Below are positions 28,196 through 35,542 of a stretch of DNA of 64,000 nucleotides, piece by piece. The notes under the pieces were generated by a model that did no database searches, had not been told where the DNA came from, and was given only the letters and a program-made list of their open reading frames with translations. Source of the DNA: Lentisphaerota bacterium (GTDB lineage: Bacteria; Verrucomicrobiota; Kiritimatiellia; UBA8416; VGWJ01). Position 1 is the first letter of the stretch. Every line of letters begins with the position of its first letter. A program made the position numbers and the translations under genes. The stretch spans positions 23,473-87,472 of the forward strand of contig VGWJ01000004.1 in the NCBI GenBank assembly GCA_016873635.1. The letters run 5' to 3'.

Positions 28196-29025
28196 GTCTG
28201 ATACAAGAAGCGTTGCGAAGACAGCAGGAAAGCGCGGGGGGCGCCCGTCCTTCGCCGTTCCGCACCAAGCCGCCGCTCCCGCGCGAAGCTCCGCGCGAGC
28301 CTCCGGCCAAGCCCGAAGCCGAAGCGGTCCCCGCGCCGCCGCCGCCCGCCGCGCCCCATCTGCCGCTGCGCGCCGCGGCGCGCCTGAAGCCTCCGCCCGT
28401 GCCCGCCGCGGCAAAGGAGCCGGAACCGGAAGAAGCCCAAACAGTGGAAGACGGCGGCGCGGAAAAACCGGCGCCGCCGCCTCAATCGCGGCCGCGCAGC
28501 CGGCCGCCGCGCACGGTTGTTCTCGTGGTTATCCTGCTGCTGCTGCTCGCCGCCGGATCGCTGTTGGCGATCTTCTACGGTTTCGGGACGATCATGGGAG
28601 GCAAACCGGAAGGCGCCGCGCCCCCCGGCCCCGGCACCGCCGTCACCCGGCCCCGGGGACCTGCCGCGCGTCCGCCCGCCCCGCCAGAGACGCCTGCCGT
28701 CGCCGTCAAGCCGCCGGTCGGACCGGCGGGCGGGGGCCCCGCGCCAGCCGGAACGGCCGGCCCCGGGCTCCGCGCGCCCGGCCGCCCGCAACCCCCAGAC
28801 GCACAGCCGCCCCCGCCGGTTCCGGTCGCGGTGAGATGGCCGCCGCTGGCCCTGCGCGGAATCGTGGGCAGCGGTGCGAGCGGCGCCGCCGTGCTGAACG
28901 GCGAGGTTGTCGGCGTCGGCGAGCAGATCCAGGGCGTGCGCGTCATCTCCATCGAGAGCCACGGCGTCAACCTTGAATACGAGGGCGAGAAGCGCTTCCT
29001 CAAGGTCGGCAACGTCATCCGCTAG
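28192..29025 (+). CDS. GspB-like single-pass membrane protein
   Basis: 277 residues. A cytoplasmic segment opening with MSLIQEALRR and rich in proline precedes a transmembrane helix at about 108-129, a long Pro/Ala periplasmic linker, and a C-terminal GspB-type domain (PPLALRGIVG ... VGVGEQIQGVRVISIE). Such proteins pair with the ExeA ATPase and act in secretin assembly. ATGA overlap with exeA shows translational coupling. Its stop codon is inside the left target duplication of the adjacent MITE-like element. Confidence 0.88.
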   Translation: MSLIQEALRRQQESAGGARPSPFRTKPPLPREAPREPPAKPEAEAVPAPPPPAAPHLPLRAAARLKPPPVPAAAKEPEPEEAQTVEDGGAEKPAPPPQSRPRSRPPRTVVLVVILLLLLAAGSLLAIFYGFGTIMGGKPEGAAPPGPGTAVTRPRGPAARPPAPPETPAVAVKPPVGPAGGGPAPAGTAGPGLRAPGRPQPPDAQPPPPVPVAVRWPPLALRGIVGSGASGAAVLNGEVVGVGEQIQGVRVISIESHGVNLEYEGEKRFLKVGNVIR

Positions 29026-29029
29026 ACGC

Positions 29030-29200
29030 GAATGGCGCTAAGATAAGACAGCTCCGCATGACGTCCTTTGTCGCGAGCTTTGTCGCGAGCTTTGTCGCGA
29101 GCTTTGTCGAACCCGTTATGCGCGAACCCCTTGCGACTCCGACAAAGCTCGCGACAAAGCTCGCGACAAAGAGGGTGAAGAGGTGATCTTAGCGCCATTC
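29030..29200. mobile_element. MITE-like 171-bp element with 15-bp inverted ends
   Basis: Perfect terminal inverted repeats GAATGGCGCTAAGAT (29030-29044) and its complement (29186-29200) are bordered outside by a perfect 12-bp direct repeat TCCGCTAGACGC (29018-29029 and 29201-29212), as expected of a target-site duplication. The interior has no gene. It holds three and two-thirds tandem copies of CTTTGTCGCGAG (29066-29109) and, inverted, two and two-thirds copies (29140-29171), so the transcript or single strand can form a long hairpin with a loop of about 30 bases. It is inserted exactly between the convergent gspB-like and TPR genes. Confidence 0.85.
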
Positions 29201-29211
29201 TCCGCTAGACG

Positions 29212-30057
29212 CTACTCTTCCGCGGCGGGCGCCGGCGCGGTCATCACGTCGGCCACCTTGTCCAGGGCCCGGTCGAATTCCGAGGGCAGCGTTGTAAAGT
29301 AGTGGCAGGCCCGCCCCACCAGCGCTTCCACGTCGCTGCGCAACGACTGATTGTAGGGATTCATCACCACCACGAGCGCGGCGTCCCCCAGGGTTTCGAA
29401 GACCATCGCGCCGCGCCGCAGCATGAAATCCATGGGCAGCAACGAAAGCACCTGGTTCTGCAGCTCGAACGACGAGAGCCACACAAACGGCGTGCCGCAC
29501 TCGCGCGATATGAAGTTCAGGATCTGGTCCATGCGCTTGTGGGCCCGCGCCTCCAGCACGTGGATCACGGAGACCGTCGCCAGCGCCTCGCCCGCGCACA
29601 TTTCCGTGAGATCCTGCACCACGCTGGCGTACTCCTCCTGGTTCAGCTGGCCGGCCTGCAGAAGGTTCCATGCCAGGGACAGTTCCTCGGCCATGTTGAA
29701 TTCGGTGCTGACCTGCACCGGCGCCGGCCCCGCGACGCGTTCGGCGCCGAGGCCCTGAATGCGTACGATCAGCTCCCGGGCCCGCGGATCATCCTCCGCA
29801 TGGGGCTCGATCCGCTCCGCGAGCTCACGTGCGCCTTCGACGTCCCCGTCGGATACCAGCACGTCGGCCAGGCGGAAGAGATAGTCCTTGGCCCTGTCCG
29901 GCTGCCCGATCTGCTCGTAGGCGTGCGCCAGGGCCTCCAGCGAAGCGCGATCGTCCGGCAAAGCTTCGAGGATCTTCTCGAACCCCGCCACCGCGCCGCG
30001 GATCTCCGCGCTCAAGTCATCGCGTTCCGGCGTGTCGTCCCTCTCAGGTCCGGCCAT
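29212..30057 (-). CDS. TPR protein with MshEN-like C-terminal domain, pilus locus
   Basis: 281 residues from the ATG at 30057 behind GGAGG. The N-terminal half (about 10-115) contains TPR-like helix pairs (LEALAHAYEQIGQPDRAKDYL). The C-terminal half looks like the MshEN/GspE N-terminal domain (CGTPFVWLSSFE ... LLPMDFMLRRGAMVFE ... ALVVVMNPYN), which in other proteins binds c-di-GMP. There is no ATPase domain. It is divergent from pilB, with which it shares a 166-base promoter region. It may adapt or regulate the secretion/pilus machine, but that is inference. Confidence 0.6.
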   Translation of the reverse strand: MAGPERDDTPERDDLSAEIRGAVAGFEKILEALPDDRASLEALAHAYEQIGQPDRAKDYLFRLADVLVSDGDVEGARELAERIEPHAEDDPRARELIVRIQGLGAERVAGPAPVQVSTEFNMAEELSLAWNLLQAGQLNQEEYASVVQDLTEMCAGEALATVSVIHVLEARAHKRMDQILNFISRECGTPFVWLSSFELQNQVLSLLPMDFMLRRGAMVFETLGDAALVVVMNPYNQSLRSDVEALVGRACHYFTTLPSEFDRALDKVADVMTAPAPAAEE

Positions 30058-30223
30058 TGACACCCTCCCGACGGCCCAGGTTCACGGCGCGCATACTACC
30101 TCAGACGCGCGCCGCGCGCAAGGCATCCGGGGGCCGATTTTCTTGATGTCCCGCGCGGGGCGGTTGTGCTATCGTCGTTGACGGTGTCGGGAGGCGGCCG
30201 CGGCAGGCCGCGCCAAAGCGACC

Positions 30224-31948
30224 ATGGCGAAGCGCAAAACGTCCAAGAGCGGCAACATCGCGGACATCCTGCTCGAGCGCAAGGCGATCAAAGCCGAGGC
30301 GCTTGAAGCGGCGTCCGCCGAGTCCAAGAGCAAAGGCGTCCGCCTGGAGCGCTTCCTTGTCGATAACAAGCTGGTGCGCCCCGAGGAGATGACGCTGGCG
30401 CTGTCCCGCTACCTCGGCATGCCGCCCATTTCCCTGGCCCACTTCGCGCCCAATCCCACCCTACTGGAAAAAGTGCCGCGCGAGATGATGTCCAAGCGGC
30501 TGGTTATGCCCGTCGCGCTCGTCGGACGCGAATTGACGGTCGCGCTGGGGGACCCGTTCGACCTCATGGTGGTGGAGGAACTGGCCTCGCAGACCTCCCT
30601 GGACATCTGCCCCCTGGCGGCGTCCGAGGTCGAGATCAAGGCGGTGCTCGCCCGCATGTCGGCGCAGTCGTCGCAGACCCTGGACATGGAAGAGCTGATG
30701 AAGGACAGCGGCCACGACGTGGAAGTCGTGGAGGACGCCGAGACCGCGGAGCAGCAGAGCCTGGACGAGATGCTCCAGAGCGCCGAAGGCGCGCCCGTCA
30801 TCCGCATGGTCAACCTCATCCTGGTTGAAGCCCTGCGCACCGGCGCCAGCGACATTCACATCGAGCCCATGGAGAAGAAGGTCCGCCTGCGCTATCGCAT
30901 CGACGGCGCGCTGGTGGAGCGCGTGGGCCCGCCCAAGAACCTGCAGAACGCCGTCATTTCGCGCGTCAAGATCATGTCCGACCTGGACATCGCCGAGCGC
31001 CGTCTTCCGCAGGACGGCCGCTTCAACATCAAGGCGCTGGGCAAGGAGGTCGACCTGCGCGTGAGCATCTTGCCGACGGTGCACGGCGAGAAGGTGGTCA
31101 TGCGCACCCTGGACAGGTCGTCGCTGTCGCCCAGCCTGTCGGCGCTGGGCCTTGATCCCGTTTCCCTGGAGGCCATGGAATACGGCATCGCGCAGCCGCA
31201 CGGCATCATTCTGGTCACGGGCCCCACCGGCAGCGGCAAGACCACCACGCTCTACTCCTGCCTGCAGGACCTCAACAAGCCGGATGTGAACATCATCACC
31301 TGCGAAGACCCCGTCGAATACCAGCTCGAAGGCATCAACCAGGTTGCGATCAACAGCGACGTCGGCCTCACCTTCGCGGCCGCCCTGCGTTCCATCCTGC
31401 GCCAGGACCCCGATATCGTGCTCGTCGGCGAGATCCGCGACGGCGAAACGGCGGAAATCGCGATCAAGGCGGCCCTGACCGGACACCTCGTGCTGAGCAC
31501 GCTGCACACCAACGACGCCCCCGGCGCCGTCACGCGCCTGATCGACATGGGCGTGGAGCCTTTCATGCTGGGATCGTGCCTGATCCTGGCCCAGGCCCAG
31601 CGGCTCTACCGCAAGCTCTGCACCGCGTGCAAGAAGGTCGCCGCCGTGCCGGAGGAGATCCTGCGCCGCAACCACATTGACCCGGCGGCCCTGGAAGGCG
31701 CCAAGATCTACAAGGCCGTGGGTTGCCCGCGGTGCTCGGGAGGATACAAGGGGCGAGGCGCCGTGATGGAAGTGCTGCTCGTCAACGAGCACGTGCGCGA
31801 CGCGATCCTGCGCGGGGCCAATACCTCGGAGATCCGCGACATGGGCAAGGCCAACGGCATGCTCACGCTCAAGGACGCCGGACTGGCCCGCGTCCGCGAA
31901 GGCATCACGAGCCTCGAGGCGGCCCTGGAAGTGACCGGAGCCGAGTAA
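30224..31948 (+). CDS. pilB: Type IV pilus assembly / type II secretion ATPase
   Basis: 574 residues. An MshEN N-terminal domain (about 10-150) is followed by the secretion ATPase: P-loop GPTGSGKTT at 333-341, Asp box with ITCEDPVEYQ near 358, GEIRDGETAEIA, the His box STLHTNDA and a tetracysteine zinc site (CTACKK and CPRCSGGYKGRG). Powers pilin polymerisation from the cytoplasm. A weak promoter-like TTGATG/TGCTAT pair is seen near 30143-30172. It is followed after 52 bases by pilC. Confidence 0.95.
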   Translation: MAKRKTSKSGNIADILLERKAIKAEALEAASAESKSKGVRLERFLVDNKLVRPEEMTLALSRYLGMPPISLAHFAPNPTLLEKVPREMMSKRLVMPVALVGRELTVALGDPFDLMVVEELASQTSLDICPLAASEVEIKAVLARMSAQSSQTLDMEELMKDSGHDVEVVEDAETAEQQSLDEMLQSAEGAPVIRMVNLILVEALRTGASDIHIEPMEKKVRLRYRIDGALVERVGPPKNLQNAVISRVKIMSDLDIAERRLPQDGRFNIKALGKEVDLRVSILPTVHGEKVVMRTLDRSSLSPSLSALGLDPVSLEAMEYGIAQPHGIILVTGPTGSGKTTTLYSCLQDLNKPDVNIITCEDPVEYQLEGINQVAINSDVGLTFAAALRSILRQDPDIVLVGEIRDGETAEIAIKAALTGHLVLSTLHTNDAPGAVTRLIDMGVEPFMLGSCLILAQAQRLYRKLCTACKKVAAVPEEILRRNHIDPAALEGAKIYKAVGCPRCSGGYKGRGAVMEVLLVNEHVRDAILRGANTSEIRDMGKANGMLTLKDAGLARVREGITSLEAALEVTGAE

Positions 31949-32000
31949 GCGGCGCAAGGAGGTGTTCCGTGTCCGGAGTTCGATGTTCGGGAGGGACGCG

Positions 32001-33179
32001 ATGAGTCCGGTTGTCCGCACGGGCGGCGGAAAGGTCGCCGCCAAGGCCCAGGCCAGGGGGCGGGAAGAGACGCGGCCCGGCCAGGCCAAGGCAACGGCCC
32101 GCGCGGCTTCCGCGCGCTCCGGCCGCGTCGCCGGCGCGAAGAAGATCGTGTCCGAACACCTGCCCGGCTTCTCGCGCCAGCTCGCCGCAATGCTCTCCGC
32201 CGGCATGCCCATCGTCACCTCGCTGGAAGCGCTCGAAGACCAGACCGATAATCCGAACTTCAGGAACGTTATCAACCGGGTGAAGCGCGGCATCGAAAAC
32301 GGCGCCGCGTTCTCAGAGGCGCTGCGCCAGTTCCCGCTCGTCTTCGACAGCCTCTACTGCAACATGGTCCGCGGAGGCGAAACCGGCGGGCAGCTCGCCG
32401 AGACCATGGCCCGCCTGGCCGGCTTTCTGGAGGCCTCGGCCAAGCTCAGACGCAAGGTCAAGTCGGCCATGATGTACCCGACCATCGTCCTGTGCCTCGC
32501 CCTGGCCATCGCCACGGCCATGATCGTCTTCGTGGTTCCGGTCTTCGGCGAGATGTTCGCCGATTTCGGCGCCAGCCTGCCGGGGCCCACGCTGTTCCTG
32601 CTCAAGGTGAGCCGCTTCCTCCGCAAGTGGGGCATCGTGGTGCTTCTGGTCGTCGTCGGCGGCGTGGTCCTGTTCAAGAGGTGGCGGGCCACTCCCGCCG
32701 GCGGCTACGCCTTCGACAAGTTCCTCCTCAAGGCGCCGATCTTCGGCGAACTCAACCGCAAAGTCGCCTCGGCCCGCTTCGGACGCACGCTCGGGCAAAT
32801 GATCCGCAGCGGAGTCCCGATCATGGAATCGCTGTCCATCGTCTCCGGCGCCGTGGGCAACAAGGTCGCGGCGCAGGTCGTCATGGGCGCGCGGGACGCC
32901 GTGGAGAAGGGCGAACGGCTGTCCTCCGCGATGGTCGATCAGACCGTGTTCCCCATCATGATGGTCCGCATGCTGCAGGCCGGAGAGAAAACCGGCAAGA
33001 TCGACGACATGATGGACAACATCGCGCAGTTCTACGAGGACGAAGTCGATACCATGCTTGCCGGCCTGACATCCCTGCTCGAGCCGTTGCTGATGATCTT
33101 CCTCGGCGTGATCATCGGCGGCATCGTGCTCTGCATGTTCCTGCCGATCTTCAAGATGAGCGAAATCGTGGGCGGGTAA
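32001..33179 (+). CDS. pilC: Type IV pilus / type II secretion inner-membrane platform protein
   Basis: 392 residues from the ATG at 32001, chosen for GGGAGG five bases upstream; earlier in-frame starts at 31962 and 31983 are less well placed. A basic, alanine-rich N-terminal tail precedes two T2SF repeats (about 60-180 and 260-385) separated and followed by three hydrophobic segments. Binds the pilB ATPase. Confidence 0.93.
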   Translation: MSPVVRTGGGKVAAKAQARGREETRPGQAKATARAASARSGRVAGAKKIVSEHLPGFSRQLAAMLSAGMPIVTSLEALEDQTDNPNFRNVINRVKRGIENGAAFSEALRQFPLVFDSLYCNMVRGGETGGQLAETMARLAGFLEASAKLRRKVKSAMMYPTIVLCLALAIATAMIVFVVPVFGEMFADFGASLPGPTLFLLKVSRFLRKWGIVVLLVVVGGVVLFKRWRATPAGGYAFDKFLLKAPIFGELNRKVASARFGRTLGQMIRSGVPIMESLSIVSGAVGNKVAAQVVMGARDAVEKGERLSSAMVDQTVFPIMMVRMLQAGEKTGKIDDMMDNIAQFYEDEVDTMLAGLTSLLEPLLMIFLGVIIGGIVLCMFLPIFKMSEIVGG

Positions 33180-33180
33180 T

Positions 33181-33207
33181 CGCAACACGCCGCCACGCCG
33201 TGTTGCG
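33181..33207 (+). terminator. Hairpin after pilC (weak terminator candidate)
   Basis: Perfect 9-bp stem CGCAACACG/CGTGTTGCG with a 9-base loop, two bases after the pilC stop. No U-run follows, so it may protect the 3' end or attenuate rather than terminate outright. Confidence 0.35.
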
Positions 33208-33232
33208 AATCCTAAAAAACGATAAAAGGCCC

Positions 33233-33261
33233 TTTACGCGGCCCCGCGGATATCCTAGAAT
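33233..33261 (+). promoter_or_regulatory. Sigma-70-like promoter of the NtrC-type regulator
   Basis: TTTACG at 33233-33238 and TAGAAT at 33256-33261 are 17 bases apart, 4 of 6 and 5 of 6 consensus matches. The regulator's ATG follows at 33312. Confidence 0.6.
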
Positions 33262-33311
33262 TCCCGCGTTCCGTGCAAAATCACTGTGCACGGCAGAAGA
33301 GAGCCCGGACT

Positions 33312-34673
33312 ATGGCGCGCATACTTCTCGTGGACGACGAGCCGAACCTTCTGAGCGTCCTGCGCACTCTCCTCAAGTCTGAGAATCATGACGTAACCTC
33401 GATACCCGACAGTCGAAAGGCCCAGGAGCTGGTGTCCTCCGAGGATTTCGACCTGATGGTTACGGATATCCGCATGACCCCGGTAAGCGGCATAGACCTG
33501 CTCCGACAGGCGCGCGCCGAGAAACCGTCCATGTCCGTCATCATCCTCACCGCATACGCTACGGTCGAGACCGCCATCGAAGCCATGAAACTCGGCGCGT
33601 TCGACTACGTCACCAAACCGTTCAAGCTCGATGAGTTCCTGATTACGGTGAAGCGCGCGCTGGAATACAACCAGGCGCTTGCCGAAAACGCCAACCTCAA
33701 GGCCCAGCTGGGCGCGCGCTACGAACTCGAAAGCATCGTCGCCGAAAGCGCCCCCATGCAGCACGTGTGCGAAATGATCAGGCGCGTGGCGCCCACCGAC
33801 GCCACCGTGCTGATCTACGGCGAAAGCGGAACGGGCAAGGAACTCGTCGCCAAGGCCATACACAGGTGCAGCCGCCGCAAGGAAAAGGAGTTCCTGGCCG
33901 TCAACTGCGCGGCCCTGCCGGAACAGCTCCTCGAGTCCGAAATGTTCGGTCACGTGAGAGGCGCCTTCACCGGCGCCACCGCCGACAAGGCGGGCCTCTT
34001 CGAAGCCGCCGACGGCGGTACGATCTTCCTGGACGAAATCGGGTCCATGCCCGCCTCCATCCAGGCCAAGCTGCTGCGCGTCCTGCAGGAAAAGGAAATA
34101 AGGCGCGTCGGAAGCAACGACAACGTTTCCGTCAATACGCGCGTACTCGCGGCCACCAACACCAGCCTCGAGGACCTGATGAACCAGGGACGCTTCCGAC
34201 AGGATCTCTACTACCGCCTGAGCGTTATCCCCATCGAGATCAAGCCCCTGCGCGACCGCCGCGAGGACATCCTTCCGTTGGTGTACCACGTCATGCGGAA
34301 GGAAACGCCCGAAGACGTCACGCCGCCGGCCCTCGATGCCGAAGCCGCCGCCGTACTGGAGGCCTATGCCTGGCCCGGCAACGTGCGCGAATTGGAGAAC
34401 GCCATCAAGCACGCCATGACCTTCGCCGGGGACGGGCGCATAGCGAAGAGCGTCCTGCCGGGAAGAATCGCCGCCACCAACGTGCTGATGCGCGAGACTG
34501 CCACTCCCCTCGACGCCAGCCGCTGCAAGTCGCTCAAAGCCTTCCTGCGATCCAAAGAGAAGGAATACCTCGGCCAGGTTCTGCAGAACGTCGGCGGCGA
34601 CAAGGAAAAGGCAGCCAAGGCACTCCGCATAAGCCTGGCAACGCTCTACCGCAAGATGCCGGACGCCGAGTAG
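33312..34673 (+). CDS. NtrC-family sigma-54 response regulator (PilR-like)
   Basis: 453 residues. The receiver domain has phospho-acceptor D52, T80 and K102; the AAA+ domain has P-loop GESGTGKE at 170-177 and the sigma-54-contact loop GAFTGA at 217-222; a C-terminal helix-turn-helix of the Fis type ends the protein (KAAKALRISLATLYRK). It activates sigma-54 promoters. A near-consensus sigma-54 promoter lies 350 bases downstream in front of the pilin gene, so pilin is the obvious target, as for PilR in Pseudomonas. No sensor kinase gene is present nearby. Confidence 0.93.
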   Translation: MARILLVDDEPNLLSVLRTLLKSENHDVTSIPDSRKAQELVSSEDFDLMVTDIRMTPVSGIDLLRQARAEKPSMSVIILTAYATVETAIEAMKLGAFDYVTKPFKLDEFLITVKRALEYNQALAENANLKAQLGARYELESIVAESAPMQHVCEMIRRVAPTDATVLIYGESGTGKELVAKAIHRCSRRKEKEFLAVNCAALPEQLLESEMFGHVRGAFTGATADKAGLFEAADGGTIFLDEIGSMPASIQAKLLRVLQEKEIRRVGSNDNVSVNTRVLAATNTSLEDLMNQGRFRQDLYYRLSVIPIEIKPLRDRREDILPLVYHVMRKETPEDVTPPALDAEAAAVLEAYAWPGNVRELENAIKHAMTFAGDGRIAKSVLPGRIAATNVLMRETATPLDASRCKSLKAFLRSKEKEYLGQVLQNVGGDKEKAAKALRISLATLYRKMPDAE

Positions 34674-35120
34674 ACACCCCGTCCCAACGCGCTCTCGCAC
34701 ACTCTTGAACGTCTCGAAGCCCAGAATGTACAGGCTCCTGCAAGAAACCGGCGGATGGCCATGCCGCCGTCCCTCCCGGTCGACATAAACGCCCAACCTT
34801 GCTGATCGGGAGGGCCCACAGTCTCGCGGGCCTTTGCTATAAGGTGTTTTAGGAATATATGCATTCGGTTCTCGCTTATCAGAATCGCTTCTCGTTGTTG
34901 CAACCGCGAGAGCGCGTTCGCAATGCGCAATAAATGCGATAGTGACGCAGTTGATCGTTTTCACTGGCGTTTGCGGACGCAGGAGTCGCATTATTCTTCT
35001 CACGCCTGATGCCCGCACACGTTGGCATGCAAACTGCATAACATTGCCCGTCAGCACAAAGACCGTTGGAGGTCAACGGCAGGGCAAGGACGCAGCCCGT
35101 AAACCGAAAGGAGGAATGCG
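34674..35120 (+). other. 447-base intergenic region upstream of the pilin gene
   Basis: No credible gene. It is less GC-rich than its flanks and holds the sigma-54 promoter at 35023-35038. A long upstream control region is expected for a sigma-54 gene needing activator sites; repeats of GCGAGAGCGCG and GCAATGCGC near 34905-34930 could be such sites, but I see no clear dyad. Confidence 0.6.
35023..35038 (+). promoter_or_regulatory. Sigma-54 promoter of the pilin gene
   Basis: TGGCATGCAAACTGCA has GG and GC dinucleotides exactly 12 bases apart and matches TGGCACG-N4-TTGCA at all but two positions. Transcription would begin near 35050, giving a leader of about 70 bases. The adjacent NtrC-family gene is the natural activator. 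Confidence 0.75.
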
Positions 35121-35459
35121 GTGAGGAGAAAGATGGGTTTCACACTGGTGGAGATCATGATCGTGGTCGCCATCATCGGATTGCTCGCGGCGATCGCGAT
35201 CCCTTCCTTCGTGAAGGCGCGCAACACGTCGCAGCAGAACGCATGCATCAACAACCTCCGCCAGATTGACTCCGGCAAGGAGCAAGCGGCACTGGCCAAC
35301 GCCTGGGGCGACGGTGACGACGCCAATACGGATACGGTCAACGAGTACATCAAGGGCGGCGCGCCGACCTGCCCGGCGAACGGCACCTACGACTACGGGG
35401 ACGTCAGCACGGATCCCACGTGCGATTTCTCCGGCACGCTGGCTCACGTGCTGCCGTAG
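35121..35459 (+). CDS. pilA: Type IV pilin / major pseudopilin-like protein
   Basis: 112 residues. The GTG at 35121 has a strong AAAGGAGG 7 bases upstream and yields the basic leader MRRKM; cleavage by prepilin peptidase is expected after the G of MG-FTLVE, leaving N-terminal Phe with Glu5. The hydrophobic helix (FTLVEIMIVVAIIGLLAAIA) is classical. The short globular part has the NACINNLRQIDSGKEQ pattern seen in Verrucomicrobiota/Kiritimatiellota pilins, and two cysteines late in the sequence (CPANGTYDYG, TCDFSG). No prepilin peptidase is in the window. Confidence 0.93.
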   Translation: MRRKMGFTLVEIMIVVAIIGLLAAIAIPSFVKARNTSQQNACINNLRQIDSGKEQAALANAWGDGDDANTDTVNEYIKGGAPTCPANGTYDYGDVSTDPTCDFSGTLAHVLP

Positions 35460-35500
35460 CGAGACGTTGTCTGCGCCTGGCGCAGAGAAGGAATCGAACA

Positions 35501-35536
35501 GAGGAACGGCCCTTCGGGGCCGTTCCTCTTCGTTTT
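35501..35536 (+). terminator. Rho-independent terminator after pilA
   Basis: Perfect 12-bp stem GAGGAACGGCCC / GGGCCGTTCCTC with a TTCG tetraloop, followed by TTCGTTTT. It separates pilA from the convergent gene that ends at 35543. Confidence 0.9.
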
Positions 35537-35542
35537 CACGGG

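Noticed and set aside
31957..31985. Strong AAGGAGGTG just after pilB as ribosome site for an earlier pilC start (31962 or 31983)
   Set aside because: The spacing to 31983 is about 20 bases and the GTG at 31962 overlaps the site itself; GGGAGG five bases before the ATG at 32001 is better placed.
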